NCBI GenBank assembly: GCA_030596365.1
Contig: JAUVKG010000083.1
Span: forward strand, 1-9,188
DNA length: 9,188 bases
Direction: 5' to 3'
DNA from: Chlamydiota bacterium
GTDB taxonomy: Bacteria > Auribacterota > UBA3054 > B51-G9
Part shown: in pieces, positions 6,161 to 9,188 of the stretch
How positions within the stretch are numbered: position 1 is the stretch's first letter
How the letters are laid out: the number at the start of each line of letters is the position of its first letter
The notes under the pieces: model-generated
The model's input: only the letters and a program-made list of their open reading frames with translations
Database searches by the model: none
What the model was told of the DNA's origin: nothing
Made by a program: the position numbers and the translations under genes

Positions 6161-7807
6161 TTAATAAGTAAAATCATGTTCAGCGATAGTTTTCTTCTTG
6201 TTGAAAATTTTGAAGTGATAGTTTGTCTCACCTGCGCCCGGAGTGATTACCTTACGCATGAACACCCCATTGCCCAAGTATTCAAGATGGCCCGGCGCAA
6301 TTGATTCTGTCCATTTTTTCTTTAGCTTACTGTTATAAATGGTAAAACCTTCTTGACCGGAAAGACGCTGTTCTACAAAAAGTTCTTTTCCGATAAACTT
6401 TGAATCCCTGTAATTACTGACATTCACTTCACCAATTTTTTCCATTTTCTTATTGACTTTATAAGAACGCAGCGTTGCCGAAGCGCCGCTGCGGACAACC
6501 GTAACAAAATTTTTCATGGAATCATCAGCATGTTCCCACGTTACACCGGAATCTGTCAGAATTTTATTATCGAAAATCGTCTCGCCTTTTTTCGTGATAT
6601 ATGAAAGAGGGGAGTTAATGTAATCCGGTGAGATGTATTTGCTTGTCCAATACAGAAAACCGCCTTTGCCGTCTGAGCAATATTCAATCCTCCCCCGGGG
6701 CGGTAAACCCACGTTGTGTTTCGCGAGAGAATTCCCTTTCTTGAAAAAATGAATATTTAAGTTGTAGGTTCCTTCCGTTTCGCGGCTGATCATCTGCTTT
6801 TTGCTGCTATGAAGATGAATGAATCCGGGTTGCATCGGAAAAGACCATTTTTCATTATTGAGTTTTATATCAAACGCAACGGCACCTGTAACAGCTTCAT
6901 TTGGTGGAAAACCAAGTTGATATAGAAAAATCGATATTTCAGATCCGCTACGCAAAATCGGCTCAAAGAAACCATCTATAGTCAAAGGCTGTTCGTTAAG
7001 CAAAACAAGTCCGTTTTTAACTTTGTAGGAAATAAGGCGGTTGCCAAGTTGATCGTAAATCGTCAAAATTTTACCGTCGAACGCTATTGGAATATACTGA
7101 ATTCCTGCACCGGGAGGGGTTACATTATTTACAATTATATTACCTTTTTTGTCCGTAACAGTTATGCCTGTTTGAGTATAAAACTCAATATCGTATCTCA
7201 TTTCAACCATATCGCCGAATTGATTGGTGCGAGTTTCAGCGCTAAAAATAAATTTCAAATGGAAACTTGCCAAAGAACCGTTTGGAGTGGCAATTTCCAG
7301 TAAACCGCTGTTTGTGTCTGCCATTTCAGTAATCCAGGGACTCGTTTGTTCTTCATAGTAGTTCAGTACTACTTGTCCTGTACTGGTTACGTCAGCGCCA
7401 GTTACGGCGATGTGATATGTTGTTCCGTTGGTAGCGTGCAGCGGTACATAACGATAGTTATACACGATTTTTGTGAGATTGGTAATACTATCACCAGTAT
7501 AAACACAAACAAAAACATTTGAAGAAGTTCCACGGGTGTCAAAATCGTAAGTTGCTGTTGACGGAGCTGTCCATGTCCACCATACAGAATTACTGCCATA
7601 ACCCCGGTTATTAAAGAGAGAAGAATAAACGTGAAAAGGTTCGCCGGGTTCCAGAGTGGCATCACTATTATTACCATTGGTAGTCCCGCTTGATCCGGAG
7701 ATAATGATCCTGTTGGCGAACATGTCATTTGCCGGTGCGGCACTGTATGCAGAAGTTGCCATAACCAATACTATAACCACAGCAATTAAAATCGTGTTTT
7801 TTTTCAT
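6161..7807 (-). CDS. Paralogue D: most diverged member of the secreted protein family, function unknown
   Basis: The protein has 548 residues from the ATG at 7807. A longer in-frame start at 7834 is less likely, because GAGGG lies 7 bp upstream of the chosen ATG and the signal peptide (MKKNTILIAVVIVLVMATSAYSA) begins there. The N-terminal module (25-150) keeps NDMFA, SVWWTWTAP (74-82) and VYTGDS. It lacks the paired cysteines of A-C (Tyr replaces the first) and has a longer insert before the WW motif. The C-terminal half keeps the repeat architecture with diverged sequence: VTDKKGN, YDQLGNRLISYKVK, FDIKLNNEKW, GGFLYW, ITKKGETIFDN, YKVNKKMEKIGE, YNSKLKKKW and FNKKKTIAEHDF. Codons 2-4 contain a run of eight A, a possible slippage site that would abolish translation. 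It is first in the D-C transcript. No enzymatic motif is seen. Confidence 0.85.
   Translation of the reverse strand: MKKNTILIAVVIVLVMATSAYSAAPANDMFANRIIISGSSGTTNGNNSDATLEPGEPFHVYSSLFNNRGYGSNSVWWTWTAPSTATYDFDTRGTSSNVFVCVYTGDSITNLTKIVYNYRYVPLHATNGTTYHIAVTGADVTSTGQVVLNYYEEQTSPWITEMADTNSGLLEIATPNGSLASFHLKFIFSAETRTNQFGDMVEMRYDIEFYTQTGITVTDKKGNIIVNNVTPPGAGIQYIPIAFDGKILTIYDQLGNRLISYKVKNGLVLLNEQPLTIDGFFEPILRSGSEISIFLYQLGFPPNEAVTGAVAFDIKLNNEKWSFPMQPGFIHLHSSKKQMISRETEGTYNLNIHFFKKGNSLAKHNVGLPPRGRIEYCSDGKGGFLYWTSKYISPDYINSPLSYITKKGETIFDNKILTDSGVTWEHADDSMKNFVTVVRSGASATLRSYKVNKKMEKIGEVNVSNYRDSKFIGKELFVEQRLSGQEGFTIYNSKLKKKWTESIAPGHLEYLGNGVFMRKVITPGAGETNYHFKIFNKKKTIAEHDFTY
7719..7756. repeat. 38-bp block identical to 2367-2404 (signal-peptide junction of D and A)
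   Basis: This is the partner of the block in paralogue A. It covers the codons around the signal peptidase site and the AAPANDMF start of the mature protein. The flanking bases differ immediately on both sides. Confidence 0.85.
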
Positions 7808-7865
7808 TTTGTTCCCTCTTATTGTAATTAACATTTTGCGACATTTTTACATGGGCATACTTACT

Positions 7866-7894
7866 ATTATACAAAAAAAAAATGTAATTAGCAA
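7866..7894 (-). promoter_or_regulatory. Sigma-70-type promoter for D-C with a ten-base homopolymer in the spacer
   Basis: On the - strand, TTGCTA (-35, 7889-7894) and TATAAT (-10, 7866-7871) are separated by 17 bp. The spacer contains ten consecutive T (ten A on the + strand, 7873-7882). The -10 lies 59 bp before the D start, the same distance as in paralogue A. Slippage in the T tract would change the -35/-10 spacing and so promoter strength, as in known phase-variable promoters. Confidence 0.6.
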
Positions 7895-8078
7895 ATTGGG
7901 CAGTTATGTAGTTATGTATAATGTTTTGTGTAAAGTTTAAATATAAAGCGTCAAGTGTTTGAATGGAGCCTTAGGCGTATAAATATACGTCGAGACGAAA
8001 TTAACGTAATAATCGTCCAAAATGGGCTTTTACCACTTTTGAATTATTTCATATGAATTGACTTGCAATATTTTATAC

Positions 8079-8107
8079 TTGTTTTTTAACTAAACATTCC
8101 ATAAAAT
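8079..8107 (+). promoter_or_regulatory. Candidate sigma-70 promoter for the metallohydrolase gene
   Basis: TTGTTT (8079-8084) and TAAAAT (8102-8107) are separated by exactly 17 bp and would give a leader of roughly 45 bases before the ATG at 8157. Each hexamer is imperfect and the DNA is AT-rich, so chance occurrence is possible. Confidence 0.35.
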
Positions 8108-8156
8108 ATATTTAAATATAGTTTTTAAGGGACGACTACATAACATATTCTCTAAT

Positions 8157-9188
8157 ATGAAAATAATAACAAATATAAAAATAATTACTATTGCAATTTG
8201 TTTGTGCTTTTCCACAAATATCTTCGCTGACCAATTCGCCGCCTTAGGTCCGCTTTCTCCCGGTAAAGTTAACGTCATCAATATCGTTGATAATTATAAC
8301 AAAGGAATTTTATCAAACGAAATTTGGAATTCTAACTGGCAATTGGCAGACGGTAAAATCTTATCATGGCAAAAATGTAATTACAACCAGCATAAATTGT
8401 TAGTTGAAGACGACAATGAAATCCCCCTGCCCACTCCCGATGTGAAACCGGGATGTTCCACTTTAAGAAAGGGGGATTTACAAGCAAAAACAGGCGACTT
8501 CTTCATTTTCAAAACAACTTGTTTTAATAATAAAAAACAAATCGTCAGATTTATTTGCAATAAACAAAATGTTAGATTCCTCTTCCTGAACGGTAAAACC
8601 GTTTATGGCGATGCCGCAGAAATGCCTGAAGGTACTAACGAAATAGTTTTAGTTTATGTAAAAAAAATGTTTGATGAAAAAACAATTCCTTTTCGCGTGA
8701 TTAACGCGTTTACAGGAAAGGAGTTTGGATTAAAATTCAAATCAATTGTTCCGCCAAAAAATAAAAAAATACAAATCTCCAAAATAACTGACGGGAAATT
8801 GAAATTTATTGTTAAAGAAAAATCTGACGGAAAAATTAAACCTTGCAGACTTTATGTCTATAACAAAAATGGACAGCCACAATATGATTACCACTGGCCA
8901 AGCTGTTTTGAAACTTTTACATGTAACGGTGAAGCTGAACTGAATCTTCTACCCGGAAATTATACTTTCCAGGTTGAAAGCGGTAAAGAATTCATGCCCG
9001 TTAAAGGAAAAGTTAATATCAAACAGGGGGAAACAGTTGCCAAAAAAATCAGGCTTGTTAAAATCGCTGATATGAATAATGAAGGCTGGTATGCCGGAGA
9101 TATGCATAATCACACAATTTTCGATTACACGCCTTTGTATATCAAAAGTGAAAATATCAATATCGCTTACGTGCCGTCGTGGTGGATT
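8157..9188 (+). CDS. Secreted CehA/McbA-type (PHP-fold) metallohydrolase, N-terminal part (3' end outside window)
   Basis: The frame stays open to the window end, giving 344 residues without a stop. Residues 1-24 are a signal peptide ending NIFA before DQ; Cys15 and Cys17 do not fit a lipobox, so a free periplasmic or secreted protein is likely. Residues about 25-250 are a beta-rich region I do not recognise. Residues about 258-303 look like a carboxypeptidase-regulatory or Ig-like domain (LLPGNYTFQVESG, then a GETV..KKIRL strand). It leads directly into GWYAGDMHNHT (310-320), the start of the CehA/McbA branch of PHP-fold metal-dependent phosphoesterases, where His317 and His319 would be the first metal ligands. 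The other metal ligands lie outside the window, so activity and substrate cannot be judged. There is no good Shine-Dalgarno sequence; AAGGGA is about 25 bp upstream. The start rests on the signal peptide. It is divergent from D. Confidence 0.75.
   Translation, partial: MKIITNIKIITIAICLCFSTNIFADQFAALGPLSPGKVNVINIVDNYNKGILSNEIWNSNWQLADGKILSWQKCNYNQHKLLVEDDNEIPLPTPDVKPGCSTLRKGDLQAKTGDFFIFKTTCFNNKKQIVRFICNKQNVRFLFLNGKTVYGDAAEMPEGTNEIVLVYVKKMFDEKTIPFRVINAFTGKEFGLKFKSIVPPKNKKIQISKITDGKLKFIVKEKSDGKIKPCRLYVYNKNGQPQYDYHWPSCFETFTCNGEAELNLLPGNYTFQVESGKEFMPVKGKVNIKQGETVAKKIRLVKIADMNNEGWYAGDMHNHTIFDYTPLYIKSENINIAYVPSWWI

Larger units (their letters stand above)
7808..8156. other. Divergent intergenic region between D and the metallohydrolase gene
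   Basis: These 349 bp are very AT-rich and hold the D promoter on the left and a candidate promoter for the metallohydrolase on the right, both listed separately. Between them are a perfect tandem 8-mer, GTTATGTA twice (7903-7918), and a small inverted repeat, CGTATA-AA-TATACG (7976-7989). No tRNA, riboswitch core, terminator with T-run, or credible short gene was found. Confidence 0.6.

Noticed and set aside
6121..6231. Upstream start for paralogue C at 6231
   Set aside because: It would overlap the end of D and place 36 charged residues before an otherwise good signal peptide. The ATG at 6123 has a GGAG site and aligns with its siblings.
2023..7743. Alternative-frame - strand open frames inside the N-terminal modules (2023-2433, 3900-4259, 5829-6101, 7402-7743) that resemble each other
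   Set aside because: The resemblance follows from the shared ancestry of the paralogues' DNA. They lie inside strongly supported genes and lack their own start signals.
2114..7940. + strand open frames antisense to the 5' ends of the paralogues (for example 2214-2480, 4076-4354, 5861-6304, 7656-7940)
   Set aside because: They are complements of conserved coding sequence, with no family match and no ribosome-binding sites.
8058..8079. TTGACT and TATACT as a promoter pair before the metallohydrolase
   Set aside because: The spacing is only 10 bp, too short for a sigma-70 promoter. The 8079-8107 pair has correct spacing.
8090..8281. - strand 63-residue open frame over the start of the metallohydrolase gene
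   Set aside because: It is antisense to a signal peptide and the AT-rich leader, and its own hydrophobic stretch is explained by the complement.
1..9188. CRISPR array, tRNA, rRNA, transposase or phage genes
   Set aside because: I found no regularly spaced repeats, cloverleaf-like sequence, or recombinase or phage protein motifs. The only repeats are the heptamer tract, short palindromes and paralogue identity blocks.

Overview
This is an AT-rich bacterial window with two partial genes at the edges, both on the + strand, and four complete genes between them on the - strand. The four central genes are paralogues: Sec-exported proteins of about 545 residues. Each has a signal peptide, an N-terminal module of the 'PANDMFA...SVWWxWTAP...DTYLAVYTG' type, and a long lysine-rich C-terminal region with repeating strand-turn-strand units that look like a beta-propeller. 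The N-terminal module is common in secreted proteins of the Planctomycetes-Verrucomicrobia-Lentisphaerae (PVC) group. With the CehA/McbA-like protein at the right edge, this suggests a PVC-type environmental or gut bacterium. No rRNA or marker gene confirms it, so the placement is weak.

Layout. Positions 2-598 (+) hold the C-terminal half of a major facilitator (MFS) transporter. Its stop codon lies inside a seven-copy 7-bp tandem repeat (583-631). A GC-richer spacer with two small inverted repeats follows (632-823). Then come paralogues A (824-2455), B (2689-4338), C (4489-6123) and D (6161-7807), all on the - strand, so transcription runs D, C, B, A. D and C are 37 bp apart and probably co-transcribed. 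B and A each have their own TGnTATAAT extended -10, 56-59 bp before the start codon. D has a -35/-10 pair whose 17-bp spacer contains a run of ten identical bases. A 349-bp divergent intergenic region (7808-8156) separates D from a secreted CehA/McbA-type metallohydrolase (8157 to the window end, +). That gene is cut off just after its first metal-binding His-x-His motif.

The most interesting part is the A-D array. It is a locally expanded family of exported proteins with no function I recognise. Identical DNA blocks are shared between non-adjacent copies (A with C, A with D), which suggests sequence exchange, and homopolymer tracts sit at the D promoter and start codon. Together these fit a diversifying set of surface or secreted proteins with possible on/off switching, but that is inference. 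Nothing in the sequence links the array to the transporter or the metallohydrolase except proximity.
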